From Bryobacteraceae bacterium (GTDB lineage Bacteria; Acidobacteriota; Terriglobia; Bryobacterales; Bryobacteraceae): a stretch of DNA of 64,000 nt. The position numbers and the translations under genes are program-made. Numbering within the stretch: the first letter of the stretch is position 1; each line of letters opens with the position of its first letter. The stretch covers positions 1 through 64,000 of the forward strand of contig JABAQT010000027.1 of the NCBI GenBank assembly GCA_019187195.1, in the 5' to 3' direction. The notes beneath the pieces were generated by a model. The model was not told where the DNA came from, searched no databases, and was given only the letters and a program-made list of their open reading frames with translations. This document shows, in pieces, positions 18,003 through 27,353 of this stretch.

Positions 18003-19079
18003 ATGAAAATGAAAGGCCGCACGGTGAAACGAAGATCGGTGCTCGCCGGCTTGGGAGCCGCGGCCGCCGCGCATGCGCTGCCGCCCCCGGAATCGCGCGT
18101 TGTTCGCGTCCCCTCTGCCTTGCCGCCACGCAAAGTGATTGTGGGCACTGTCATGCAGCCGTATTGGGGTGAGTACCCGGGCCTCGAAAAGCGCCTCGAT
18201 CAACTCGATGGCGATGTCGAGCGCATGGCGGAGGAGTCAAGGAGCAGGTATGGCCGCGGAGTGGATCTGGCGATCCTTCCCGAAACCAGCATCACCGGCG
18301 AGGCGGGAAACGACGCCCTCGCGCGTTCCGTTCCTTTCGAAGGGCCCGTGGCCGAACGCTTCACGCGCCTGGCGCGGAGAAACCGCTGCTACATCGTGGT
18401 ATCCACCTACTTGCGCGAAGCGTTCAATCCCGGGCAGTGCTCTAACGCGGCCGTGCTGGTGGGGCGCAACGGCGAGGTGATCGGCGTCTACCGGAAGATG
18501 CACCTCGTGGTCGGCGCGGACGGAAAGACGATGGAAGGCGGCGCGACACCGGGCAGGGAACTGCCGGTATTCGATTGCGACTTCGGAAAGCTGGGCATCC
18601 AGATCTGCTATGACATGGAGTTTGACGACGGCTGGCGGGCGCTCGCCGGCAAGGGAGCCGAACTCATCGCCTGGCCGACACAATCGCCCCAGACATCCCA
18701 GCCCGCGGCGCGGGCGAGAGAGCAACGCTGCTATATCGTATCGAGCACGTGGCGCAACAACGCTTCCATCTTCGAACCCACGGGAAAGATCACGGCGCAA
18801 ATCCGGCCGCCTAAAGAGATTCTCGTTCAGGAGATCGACCTGAGCTACGCCATCCTGCCCTGGAGTTCGAAACTGAAGAACGGCCGGGCGATCCGTGAGG
18901 CGTTCGGCGAGAGAGCCGGATTCCGCTACTACGAAGACGAGGATTGCGGCATATTCTGGTCCAACGATCCGCGGACGCCTGTGCGGCGGATGGTGCGGTC
19001 TCTCGGACTGCTCGAGGCGGAAGAGGAGTTGCAACGGGTCCGCGCCGCCTACCGGCGGGCGGGTGTGCCGGGATACTGA
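18003..19079 (+). CDS. Exported carbon-nitrogen hydrolase (nitrilase superfamily)
   Basis: 358 residues with a twin-arginine leader (KRRSVLAGLGAAAAAHA). Catalytic residues: Glu in LAILPETSITGE, Lys in GVYRKMHLVVG, Cys in LGIQICYDMEFDDGW. The longer length than the cytoplasmic paralogue at 15941 comes from the leader and a C-terminal tail of ~80 residues. It probably hydrolyses amides in the periplasm; the specificity is unknown. It sits 18 bases after the P1 peptidase and 12 bases before the next gene, so a peptide/amide-degradation operon is likely. Confidence 0.87.
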   Translation: MKMKGRTVKRRSVLAGLGAAAAAHALPPPESRVVRVPSALPPRKVIVGTVMQPYWGEYPGLEKRLDQLDGDVERMAEESRSRYGRGVDLAILPETSITGEAGNDALARSVPFEGPVAERFTRLARRNRCYIVVSTYLREAFNPGQCSNAAVLVGRNGEVIGVYRKMHLVVGADGKTMEGGATPGRELPVFDCDFGKLGIQICYDMEFDDGWRALAGKGAELIAWPTQSPQTSQPAARAREQRCYIVSSTWRNNASIFEPTGKITAQIRPPKEILVQEIDLSYAILPWSSKLKNGRAIREAFGERAGFRYYEDEDCGIFWSNDPRTPVRRMVRSLGLLEAEEELQRVRAAYRRAGVPGY

Positions 19080-19091
19080 AAGGATTCGCGG

Positions 19092-20108
19092 GTGAAGAGA
19101 CTGTTTGTGTTTGTGATAGCGGCGTCCTTGAGCGCCGCTGACTATCCCCAGGCCGAAATCTCGAACGGTCTGGTAAAGGCCACCCTGAACCTGCCCAACT
19201 CGAAGAAGGGTTACTATCGCGGAACGCGGTTCGACTGGTCCGGCATCATCTTCCATCTCGAAAGCCAGGGCCACACCTACTTCGAGCCCTTTTATGAGAA
19301 ATTCGATCCGAATATCCGCGATGTCGATTTGAGAAACGGCGTTTACGCGGGCCCCATCAGCGCCGTGAGCGGGCCCGCCGAGGAGTTCGGCAACAGCGAA
19401 CGTTCCGCGCCCGGCTATGCGGAAGCGAAGCCCGGAGGCACGTTCGTCAAGATCGGCGTGGGCGTTCTGCGCAAACCCGAAGAACCACGCTATGACCCGT
19501 TCCGGCTCTATGAGATCGTGGACTCCGGCCGGTGGAGCGTCAGGAAAGGCCCCGATTGGATCGAGTTCACGCAGGAACTTCGCGACCCCTCCACCGGGTA
19601 TGCTTATGTCTACCGGAAGACCGTGCGCCTGCCCAAGGGAGAGGCGAACATGGTGCTGGAGCACGCGCTGCGCAACACGGGGACCAAAGCCATCCGTGGG
19701 AACGTCTACAACCACAATTTTTTCGTCATCGATCACCAGCCCGTGGGACCGGATTTCTCCATCGCCTTCCCCTTCGAGTTGCGGGGCGCGCGCTTCCAAT
19801 CGCCGCTGGCCGAAGCGCGCGGGCGGCGCATCGAGTATCTGAAGGTGCTCGGCAATGGCGACGTGGCCAGCACCGCCATTCAGGGCTTTGGCGATTCCCC
19901 GCGCGACTTCGATATCACCGTCGAAAACCGCAAGACCGGAGCCGGCGTGCGCGTCACCGGGGACAAGCCGCTCTCGCGTGTGTTCCTGTGGTCCGTCAAG
20001 ACAACGCTGTGCCCCGAAGCCTTCATCGAGTACAGCATCGCGCCCGGCCAGGAGACGAAGTGGAATCTCACCTACCGGTTCTACCGGATGGGCGCCCGCA
20101 GGCCCTGA
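19092..20108 (+). CDS. Secreted aldose-epimerase-like protein (hypothetical)
   Basis: 338 residues, GTG start with an AAAGGA motif about 8 bases upstream. The leader is MKRLFVFVIAASLSA. The rest is beta-rich, with RKTVRLPKGEANMVLEHALR and GNVYNHNFFVIDHQPVGPDF resembling the beta-sandwich of galactose-mutarotase-like proteins, but I see no secure catalytic His/Glu pair. It probably belongs to the mutarotase-like superfamily of unknown substrate. It closes the three-gene plus-strand run that begins at 16830 and is convergent with the GMC oxidoreductase gene. Confidence 0.62.
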   Translation: MKRLFVFVIAASLSAADYPQAEISNGLVKATLNLPNSKKGYYRGTRFDWSGIIFHLESQGHTYFEPFYEKFDPNIRDVDLRNGVYAGPISAVSGPAEEFGNSERSAPGYAEAKPGGTFVKIGVGVLRKPEEPRYDPFRLYEIVDSGRWSVRKGPDWIEFTQELRDPSTGYAYVYRKTVRLPKGEANMVLEHALRNTGTKAIRGNVYNHNFFVIDHQPVGPDFSIAFPFELRGARFQSPLAEARGRRIEYLKVLGNGDVASTAIQGFGDSPRDFDITVENRKTGAGVRVTGDKPLSRVFLWSVKTTLCPEAFIEYSIAPGQETKWNLTYRFYRMGARRP

Positions 20109-20113
20109 GAAGC

Positions 20114-21757
20114 CTATAATTCGCCGCGTCCCGCCATCCGGATGATGCCGGCGGCGGCGCGATAGGCGAGCGCGTGGATGGTGCAGGTAGGCTGCTGCCG
20201 CGCCGAGGTGACAAAACTGCTGCCGTCCACTACAAACAGGTTCTTCACCTCGTGGGCGCGATGATTGCGGTCCACCACCGATCTCCGCGGATCGTTCCCC
20301 ATTCTGCAGGTCCCCATGAGATGTCCCGTGAGCGTGAAATCCGTCACCGGATCCGACCAGATCTTTTTCGCGCCGCACGCTTCGAGAATCTCCTTGCAGC
20401 GCGCCTGCAGAAATCGCAGGATGCTCAGATCGTCGGGGTGATTCCGGAACGTCATGCGCAGCGCGGGCAGTCCCCAGGCGTCTTTCAGGTTCGGATCGAG
20501 GCTGATGCTGTTGGTTTCCACGGGCAGGCAGGTGGAATGCGCAAGCAGGCGCATGGTGTGCGGATAGTAATGCGCCAGCGCCGCTTTGAACCCTTCCCCC
20601 CACTTGGGCGCGTCGTGGGGGAGACCGCCGAGAGCGAATTGGATGGGCAGCCAGTCAAAGCGCGCGTCGATGCCTCCGCCGCCGTAGAAGCCGCGGCGCG
20701 GGTCGGAATCGTAATAATCGTGGATCACGCGTGACACGTTCACGCCGCGGTAGTCGCGCAACTCCTGCTCGAACAACCCTTGCGCGCTGACGCCCGTATC
20801 CACCATGAAACACCGGCCCACCATGCCGTTCGAATTCGCCAGCCCCCGAGGGAAGCGATTCGATTTCGAAAGCAGCAACAGGCGCGGCGATTCGGCGCCG
20901 TTGGCGCAAAGCACCACCGCGCGTGCCTTCTGCAGCGCTTCCTTCCCGCGCTGGTCGAAATAGACGGCGCCGGTCACGCGGCCGTCTTTTCCCAACTCGA
21001 TCTTGCGCACGCGGCATCCGGTGCGGATTTCGCAGCGTCCCGTCCGCTCCGCCATGGGAATCACCGTGGCGAGCGAACTCGATTTCGCGCGCACTTCGCA
21101 GCCGAACCCCTTGCAGTAAGGACACTGCGTGCACGCCGCGCGGCCGCGGTAGGGCTGGGAGAGGATCGACATGGGCGCGGGGAACGGATGAAGCCCGAGT
21201 TGTTTCGTTGCCGCTTCGAAGATCCTGCCCGATGCCTTGACGGGAAGCGGCGGCAGCGGATAAGGAGCCGACCTCCGCGCGTCGAATGGATTCGACCCCG
21301 CAAGCCCGGAAACGCCGAGTTCCTGTTCAGCCTTCGTGTAGTAAGGTTCGAGATCGGCGTAGCGGATGGGCCAGTCCTCGAGCGCGGCTCCGCTAACGCT
21401 GCCCCACCGCGTCCGCTCCTCGAAGTCCACCTCGTGAAAGCGCCAGAAATTGGCCGTGTAATGCACGGTGCCGCCGCCCACCTGCTGCCCGTAGAAGATA
21501 GCCGGCTGCCGCACGGCTTCTTCCGCCTCAGTGGTACGGAATGTGTTGGGCTGGCTCTTCCAGTCGTTCAGCAGAACGCCTTGCCGGATATACTTGACCT
21601 CGTCGTGGCCGAAGTCTTTTTCCCGCAGGTAGGGGCCCTGCTCGAGCACCACCACGCTGAACCCCGCCGTGGAAAGCTCCTTTGCCATCACGCCCCCGGC
21701 CGCGCCGCTGCCGATGACGGCGAAATCCACCGTATCCGAAGGGCGGTACCTGGTCAT
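20114..21757 (-). CDS. GMC-family FAD oxidoreductase
   Basis: 547 residues. The FAD-binding GxGxxG is FAVIGSGAAGGVMAKEL; the GMC C-terminal signature appears as GHLMGTCRMGNDPRRS and LFVVDGSSFVTSARQQP, with the active-site region near TCTIHALAYRAA. A Cys-rich insert (CTQCPYCKGFGCEVRAKSS) matches gluconate/alcohol-dehydrogenase-type GMC enzymes. The ATG is one base after the stop of the upstream subunit-3-like gene, so the two are coupled as a membrane-associated sugar or alcohol dehydrogenase pair. A cytochrome c subunit is not present here. Confidence 0.9.
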   Translation of the reverse strand: MTRYRPSDTVDFAVIGSGAAGGVMAKELSTAGFSVVVLEQGPYLREKDFGHDEVKYIRQGVLLNDWKSQPNTFRTTEAEEAVRQPAIFYGQQVGGGTVHYTANFWRFHEVDFEERTRWGSVSGAALEDWPIRYADLEPYYTKAEQELGVSGLAGSNPFDARRSAPYPLPPLPVKASGRIFEAATKQLGLHPFPAPMSILSQPYRGRAACTQCPYCKGFGCEVRAKSSSLATVIPMAERTGRCEIRTGCRVRKIELGKDGRVTGAVYFDQRGKEALQKARAVVLCANGAESPRLLLLSKSNRFPRGLANSNGMVGRCFMVDTGVSAQGLFEQELRDYRGVNVSRVIHDYYDSDPRRGFYGGGGIDARFDWLPIQFALGGLPHDAPKWGEGFKAALAHYYPHTMRLLAHSTCLPVETNSISLDPNLKDAWGLPALRMTFRNHPDDLSILRFLQARCKEILEACGAKKIWSDPVTDFTLTGHLMGTCRMGNDPRRSVVDRNHRAHEVKNLFVVDGSSFVTSARQQPTCTIHALAYRAAAGIIRMAGRGEL

Positions 21758-21758
21758 G

Positions 21759-22271
21759 CTATCCCTCGAATCCGATCAGCGCCCATCCCGCGCCGCCGCG
21801 GTTGCCGCCGTATTCGGGCGGCGCCAGGAAGCCGGTGATGGTGTGGACGCGAAGCATCTCGAAGAACTCCGTTCCCTCGATGGCGCGCGCAAAGCGCAGT
21901 TGATCGCCGGGCGATAGGGCGGCCAGGCTCTCCGATTGTGGGAACATCTCCCGCCGCCGGTCCCGCATCATCCGCAACCCTTCCCTGTAAGCCTCGCGCT
22001 TCTCCTTGTCGAAAGTGGCCAGCGCTCTGTCGATGAAGTGGACCACGCCGGCTTCACGCGCTCCGGGCGTTGCGCCGGAGGGAATGATGAGCGAGGCGAG
22101 AGCTTCCACTTCGGCGGCCTCCTCTATGGAAAGCGCCACGAACCGGGACACGCCCCGCGCCGCCGCCTGATGAGCGTGCTGCTGCGCGGCCGCGATCGCC
22201 GCCGCGTGGCTCGCCAGAGCCAGTTCGATGACCCGCCGCCTGGTGTGCCCGCTGCGCATACAGGGTTGCAT
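21759..22271 (-). CDS. Gluconate 2-dehydrogenase subunit 3 family protein
   Basis: 170 residues. The core SIEEAAEVEALASLIIPSG followed by VVHFIDRALATF and the C-terminal FFEMLRVHTITGFL pattern are those of the small subunit of gluconate 2-dehydrogenase-type complexes. It may carry a Tat signal (HTRRRVIELALASHAAA) and help export the folded GMC partner encoded one base downstream. Start at ATG 22271; ATG 22259 is an alternative. It is divergent from the interrupted M20 peptidase gene. Confidence 0.82.
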   Translation of the reverse strand: MQPCMRSGHTRRRVIELALASHAAAIAAAQQHAHQAAARGVSRFVALSIEEAAEVEALASLIIPSGATPGAREAGVVHFIDRALATFDKEKREAYREGLRMMRDRRREMFPQSESLAALSPGDQLRFARAIEGTEFFEMLRVHTITGFLAPPEYGGNRGGAGWALIGFEG

Positions 22272-22324
22272 TGTAACACCGCCCGGTCAGGCATTCCCAT
22301 CCTTCCTCTGTTAGTATTCCTTGA

Positions 22325-23581
22325 ATGCCTCTCACCCTGGTTGCCTGTTTTGTCTTCGCCGCCAACCTGGCCGCCCAAACCTACCCGAGCAGGTTCTCTC
22401 CCGCCCTGCCCGAACGCGATGACGTCAAATGAGCAATCGCCTACATCGATGCCCACTTCGGGCAACAGGTCGAGGAGTGGATCCACATCACGGAAATCCC
22501 CGCTCCTTCCGGCCAGGAAACTGAGCGCGCGGCCTACGTGAAAGCCGAGTTCGAGAAGGCCGGTCTGCAACCTGCCATCGACCCCAGCGGCAATGTCGTT
22601 GCCCGCCGGAAAGGATCCGGAGGCGGCCCCACGCTGGTCTTCGCGGCCCACATGGATACCGTCTTTCCGCGTTCCACCAACATCCGCGTCACGAGAAAGC
22701 CCGGAACCCTTCATGCGCCCGGCGTCGGCGACAACAGCGCTTCGGTGGCGAATCTGTTGCAGGCAGTGCGCGCCATCCAAGCCGCGAACCTCCGGACGCG
22801 CGGCGACATCATCTTTCTGGCCACCGTTCAGGAGGAAGTCGGTCTCAAGGGTATGTACGCCTGGCTCGAACGCAACAAAGGCGCCGCCCACCTGCTGGTG
22901 GCTCTCGATGGCGGCCTCGGCCCCGTGCGGTATGGAGCCTTGGGCATCTACTGGTCGCGCATGAAGTTTACCGCTCCGGGCGCGCACACCAACTGGTCCC
23001 GCGGCGTTCCCAATCCGGTTCGCGCCGCCGCGCAATGCATCACGGACATCTATACCATTCCCCTCCCCCCGCCCGGCGCGCCCGTGCAGGCTGTTTACAA
23101 TGCCGGCGGCATGATCACCGCGGGCGATGTCGTCAACGCCGTTCCCCGCGAAGTGACCTTCACCGTCGATCTTCGTACCGTGGATAAGGAACTGCTCGGC
23201 TCCCTCGATGACGCCATCGTCTCCAAGTGTGAGCAGGCCGCCCGGACGCAGCGCGTCGCCTTCGCCAGGGAGTGGATCCAGAGATCGGAGGCCGGCGGGC
23301 GCCCCGAACAACTCGAGAGCCGCCGCCGGCATCCCATCGTGCAGACCGCCGTCGACGTTCTGCGCTACCTGAAGTTCGATCTGCCAGCGGGGCGCGAAGC
23401 CGACCCGTCCGGTTCCACGGACGCCAACGCCGGAGTGGTCGCCGGGATTCCCTCCATCTCCATCGGCCGCGCCCTTGGGGAGGGCCAGCACACGCTCGGC
23501 GAATGGGCGAACATCGATTCCGCCCGCATCGGAACCAAGCAGATCATCCTCCTCGCCGCCGCCCTGACCGACCCCGAATAG
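22325..23581 (+). pseudogene. M20-family metallopeptidase with in-frame TGA near the N-terminus
   Basis: From ATG 22325 the frame encodes a leader (MPLTLVACFVFAANLAAQ), then meets TGA at 22430-22432 (codon 36) and continues in the same frame to 23581. The residues after the stop, including ITEIPAPSGQETERAAY, are the conserved opening of M20 peptidases, so the frame before and after belongs to one gene. The metal and catalytic residues remain: FAAHMDTVFP, GVGDNSASVAN, ATVQEEVGLKGM, and GEGQHTLGEW at the end. A restart at GTG 22538 would lose the leader and the first ~35 residues of the enzyme. Interpretation: nonsense mutation, or a sequencing error. Confidence 0.8.
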
Positions 23582-23614
23582 CGGAACCAACCGCATGGGA
23601 TACAATTGCCCATC

Positions 23615-25855
23615 ATGCGCCGCTTCCTTCGCTTCCTCTGCCTGATTCCGCTGCTCTCCACCCAATCCGCCGCGGAGAACGTGCCCCTGCCCGGCCTGCG
23701 GCAACCCGTCGAGATCCTGCGCGATAAGTGGGGAGTTCCGCACATCTACGCGAAAACCACCGATGACCTCTTCTTCGGGCAAGGATATATCGCGGCCCGC
23801 GACCGGCTTTTCCAGCTCGACCTCTGGCGCCGCGTGAATACCGGGAAGCTGGCGGAAATCCTTGGCCCCGCCGCCATCCCGCGCGACCGCATCGCGCGCC
23901 TCGTACGCTTCCGCGGCGACTGGAACAAGGAGTGGACCACCTACTCACCGGACGCAAAACAGATCGTCGCCGCTTTTGTGCGCGGCGTGAACGCTTACAT
24001 CGACAGTCTGCGCGGCAAGTATCCGATCGAATTCCGGCTCGCCGGATATGCCCCCGGCAAATGGGAACCGGAAGATTGCGTGGCGCGCGTCGCGGGCTTG
24101 CTCATGACCCGCAATCTGACGCGCGAAGTCGAACGCGCCATGGACGTCCGCGATTACGGAGCGGCGCTCGTCGAAAAGGTGCGCCCGCCCGATCCGTTCA
24201 TCCATCTTCAGCCCCCCGCCGGGCTCGACCTCAAAGCCATCGAAGCGCGGATTCTTCGCGACTACAACGCCGCCGTAGGCTCCACGCGCGTCGATGTCGA
24301 TCAGGGCAGCAACAACTGGGTGGTGGACGGGACCCGCACCGTGACGGGGAAGCCTCTCCTTGCAAGCGATCCGCACCGGCCCATCAACATTCCGTCGCTG
24401 CGCAAAACGGTTCACCTTGTCGGCCCCGGATGGAACGCTTTCGGCGCGGGAGAGCCCGCCCTGCCGGGAATCGCGCTCGGACACAACGAGGACATCGCCT
24501 TCGGATTCACCATCGTCGGCATCGATCAGGCGGATCTTTACGTGGAAAAGCTCAACCCCGCAAACGGTGATGAGTACTCCTACAACGGCCAGTGGAAGAA
24601 AATGGAGATCGAGCGCCAGAAGCTTGCCGTCAAAGGCCGCCCCGATGAAACAGTCCAACTGAGATACACCATCCATGGCCCCGTCATCTATGAGGATCCG
24701 GCCAACCAGCGCGCCTATGCCCTCAAGTGGGTCGGCTCGGAGCCCGGCGCGGCGGGCTATCTGGGCGCGCTCTCCTTCGCGCGCGCCAAGAACTGGCGGG
24801 AGTTCCTCGACGGAGCCGCCACCTACAAGGTTCCCTCCGAAAATATCGTGTACGCGGACCGCGCCGGAAACATCGGCTGGCTCGCCAGCGGCTTCGCTCC
24901 CATTCGCGGGAACTGGCACGGCCTGTTCCCGGTGCCCGGAGATAGCGGCCGCTACGAGTGGCAGGGTTTCCTTCCGCTGTCGCAGCACCCTCAGGAATTT
25001 AACCCCTCGCGGCACTGGATCGCCACGGCCAACCAGAACATCCTGCCGAAAGGCTATCAGCGGGAACTGAGCTATGAATGGGCGCAACCTTATCGCTACC
25101 GGCGCGTGGCGGAGATGCTCGAGGGTGATAAAAAGTTCTCCATCGCGGATTTTATCCGCATGCAGCAGGACGTCACCAACACTGCCGCAAAGCAGTTCCA
25201 GCGAATCCTGCGCAAGCACGCCGCTGCGGCCAAGCCGCCTATGAAAGAGGTGTACGACCGGATGCTCGCCTGGGATGCCCGCATATCAGCGGATTCCGTC
25301 GAGGCGGCAATCTTCAACGTGTGGATGACTCGACTGCCGGAATTTCTGGTGCATTCTCCTCTATCGGCGCGCATGGAGATCGGCGTCACGCTGGGGTTGC
25401 TCGAAAAGGAGCCGTCGGACCGCGCCCTGCGGCTTTCCTATGACCGCGCCGTCACCGAACTCGAAAAGCGCCTCGGCAAGGACCGTTCGATGTGGAAGTG
25501 GGGCCGGCTCCATACCCTTCGCTTCGAACATCCGCTGCGCGTTCCCCAACAATATGCCTTGCAATTCAACATCGCGCCGGTTCCCCGCCCCGGCGACGGC
25601 AACACTGTCAACGCCGCCAGCGGACCGGATTTTCACCAGGCCAACGGCCCCTCCTACCGTGAAATCATCGATCTCTCCGATTGGGACCGTTCGGTGATGA
25701 CCAACGTGCCGGGCGAGTCCGGCAATCCTGGCAGCGGGCACTATCGCGATCTGCTCGACGATTGGCTGGCCGGGCGCTATCATCCCATGCCGTTCTCCCG
25801 GAAAGCGGTGGAAGCCGCAACCGCCGAACGCATCCTGCTCACGCCCGCCCGCTGA
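23615..25855 (+). CDS. Penicillin acylase family Ntn-hydrolase, secreted
   Basis: 746 residues from ATG 23615; an in-frame TTG at 23606 is less likely. The leader is MRRFLRFLCLIPLLSTQSAA. The alpha-chain region shows LRDKWGVPHIYAKTTDDLFF and GQGYIAARDRLFQLDLWRR; the spacer ends before VDQGSNNWVVDG, where Ser232 should be the N-terminal nucleophile of the beta chain after self-cleavage. Later GIALGHNEDIAFGFTIVG and a C-terminal HYRDLLDDW are also family-like. The enzyme hydrolyses amide bonds of acylated amines or acyl-homoserine lactones in the periplasm. It lies 33 bases downstream of the interrupted peptidase. Confidence 0.92.
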   Translation: MRRFLRFLCLIPLLSTQSAAENVPLPGLRQPVEILRDKWGVPHIYAKTTDDLFFGQGYIAARDRLFQLDLWRRVNTGKLAEILGPAAIPRDRIARLVRFRGDWNKEWTTYSPDAKQIVAAFVRGVNAYIDSLRGKYPIEFRLAGYAPGKWEPEDCVARVAGLLMTRNLTREVERAMDVRDYGAALVEKVRPPDPFIHLQPPAGLDLKAIEARILRDYNAAVGSTRVDVDQGSNNWVVDGTRTVTGKPLLASDPHRPINIPSLRKTVHLVGPGWNAFGAGEPALPGIALGHNEDIAFGFTIVGIDQADLYVEKLNPANGDEYSYNGQWKKMEIERQKLAVKGRPDETVQLRYTIHGPVIYEDPANQRAYALKWVGSEPGAAGYLGALSFARAKNWREFLDGAATYKVPSENIVYADRAGNIGWLASGFAPIRGNWHGLFPVPGDSGRYEWQGFLPLSQHPQEFNPSRHWIATANQNILPKGYQRELSYEWAQPYRYRRVAEMLEGDKKFSIADFIRMQQDVTNTAAKQFQRILRKHAAAAKPPMKEVYDRMLAWDARISADSVEAAIFNVWMTRLPEFLVHSPLSARMEIGVTLGLLEKEPSDRALRLSYDRAVTELEKRLGKDRSMWKWGRLHTLRFEHPLRVPQQYALQFNIAPVPRPGDGNTVNAASGPDFHQANGPSYREIIDLSDWDRSVMTNVPGESGNPGSGHYRDLLDDWLAGRYHPMPFSRKAVEAATAERILLTPAR

Positions 25856-25930
25856 TGCGCTGAAACCAGATGCGCTGAAACCGCGTCAATCCTTCCTGCT
25901 TCCTGTTCTACGATGGTAACTGGAGCAGCA

Positions 25931-26563
25931 ATGATCAAACGCAAATTCGCCTCACTCATTCTTCTTTCAACAAGCGCTCTATTTGCCCAGTACAAGATGG
26001 AGACGCTCAGCGCGGCGCCTTCGGATGTGGCGCCGGCAATCGCCGGCATGCTCGACAAGAGCGGCACGAAGATCGCTGGTCCCGGCGGCCAGGTCTATTG
26101 TGAGATCTGGTTCCGCTCGACTCCGCCGCCCGCCGCGCACAATTCGGAACTCTCCGTAACATGGAACACCATCGCGCACGGTTCGTTCATCGGCGTCATC
26201 CACTTTCCCGCGAAGGCCGCCGACCGCCGCGGACAGGTTATCAATCCCGGCGTATACACGATGCGCTTCAGCTATTACCCCGCGAATGGAGATCACCAGG
26301 GCGTCGCCCCGCAGCGCGACTTCCTCGTTCTTTCCAAGGTCTCGGATGACTCCGATCCCAACTCCACGCCCAAGTTCGATGACCTGATGGTCATGAGCCG
26401 CAAGGCCAGCGGCACTCCCCATCCTCTCGTGCTCAGCATGTGGAAAGGCGACAGCGACTGGCAGGCCGGCTTTGACAAGATGGGTGAAACGGACTGGGTT
26501 CTCCAGACAACGGTGGCGGGAACAAAGATCGCCGTGATTCTGGTGGGAAAAGCCGAAGGATAG
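25931..26563 (+). CDS. Secreted hypothetical protein
   Basis: 210 residues from ATG 25931, preceded by GGAG; a longer form from 25913 would put extra residues before the leader. The leader is MIKRKFASLILLSTSALFA. The mature part is beta-rich (GGQVYCEIWFRSTPPP, NPGVYTMRFSYYP) and ends in a short strand. It resembles small secreted DUF2911-like proteins of Acidobacteriota/Bacteroidota, but I cannot confirm the family. It ends 6 bases before the end of the convergent rnc gene. Confidence 0.68.
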   Translation: MIKRKFASLILLSTSALFAQYKMETLSAAPSDVAPAIAGMLDKSGTKIAGPGGQVYCEIWFRSTPPPAAHNSELSVTWNTIAHGSFIGVIHFPAKAADRRGQVINPGVYTMRFSYYPANGDHQGVAPQRDFLVLSKVSDDSDPNSTPKFDDLMVMSRKASGTPHPLVLSMWKGDSDWQAGFDKMGETDWVLQTTVAGTKIAVILVGKAEG

Positions 26564-26569
26564 CCCCTG

Positions 26570-27304
26570 TCAGCCCTCCGGCGTCTGGTTTCCGTTCAGG
26601 CCGCTGAGGCAGCCGAGAGCAATCTGGGCTGCCTTCTGCCCCGCGCTCTTCTTCGACAGGCCTTCGGCGCGGCTCGATAGTTCCTTGCCAATCCGCACCT
26701 CCACCGTGAAGACCTTCGAGTGCTCGGGGCCCTGCTCCTTCACGATGGAATAGCGCGGAGCGGGAAGTTTCAGGCGCTGCGTCGCTTCCTGCAGGGCGCT
26801 CTTGAAGTCGTTCACCCGCTCATCGCCGTCCGCGCTGAGAGCCAGAAAATCATTCAGGATGCGCTCCATGATGAAGCTTCGCGCCACCTCCGTGCCGCCA
26901 TCCAGATAGAGGGCCGCGATCAGGGCCTCGAGCGCATTCGCCAGCAGCGCGCGCTTCGAACGCCCCCCGCTCAATTCCTCGCCGCGCCCCAGCCGCAGGA
27001 ACCGCCCCAACTCGATCCCTCCAGCCGCCTCGCACAACTTCACCGCGCTCACCAGATGTGCCTTCCGCTTTGACAGGCCGCCCTCCGGCATGTCCGGGTA
27101 AGACTTCACCAGTTGCTCCGACACGATGAACCCGAGAACGGAATCTCCGAGAAACTCCAACTGTTCGTTGTCTCCCAGCACGCCCGGATCCGCCGCCGGC
27201 TTCTCGAATCGGAAACTCTTGTGGGTGAGCGCGCGCTCAAGTAAAGATCCGTCGCGGAACCGGTAGCCGATGATGCCTTCGAGAATGTCGGGATCTTCGC
27301 TCAT
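26570..27304 (-). CDS. rnc: Ribonuclease III
   Basis: 244 residues from ATG 27304 (an upstream extension is Arg/Ser-rich and rejected). The RNase III signature is NEQLEFLGDSVLGF, with catalytic acids Glu50 and Asp54; the second cluster reads LLANALEALIAALYLDGG, where Glu126 is kept but the Asp usually three residues before it is Asn123. The C-terminal ~70 residues are a dsRNA-binding domain (DFKSALQEATQRL, ending SKKSAGQKAAQIAL). It processes rRNA and other structured RNAs. It is preceded by a TPR-protein gene on the same strand. Confidence 0.96.
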   Translation of the reverse strand: MSEDPDILEGIIGYRFRDGSLLERALTHKSFRFEKPAADPGVLGDNEQLEFLGDSVLGFIVSEQLVKSYPDMPEGGLSKRKAHLVSAVKLCEAAGGIELGRFLRLGRGEELSGGRSKRALLANALEALIAALYLDGGTEVARSFIMERILNDFLALSADGDERVNDFKSALQEATQRLKLPAPRYSIVKEQGPEHSKVFTVEVRIGKELSSRAEGLSKKSAGQKAAQIALGCLSGLNGNQTPEG

Positions 27305-27353
27305 CGCCTCGTGAATCACGCGGCGGCGCGATTGCCCGCGCCGCCGCGAAAGG

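Noticed and set aside
15941..19079. Two nitrilase-family genes as a recent duplication
   Set aside because: Apart from the catalytic motifs the proteins differ in length, leader and sequence, so they are distant paralogues only.
18237..20603. Long open frame on the minus strand across 18.2-20.6 kb
   Set aside because: It is antisense to the nitrilase-family and epimerase-like genes, has no recognisable domain and has the Arg/His-rich composition of GC-rich shadow frames.
22430..22432. Selenocysteine reading of the in-frame TGA
   Set aside because: M20 peptidases have no selenocysteine near the leader cleavage site, the spot is not catalytic, and no selA/selB/tRNA-Sec is in view.
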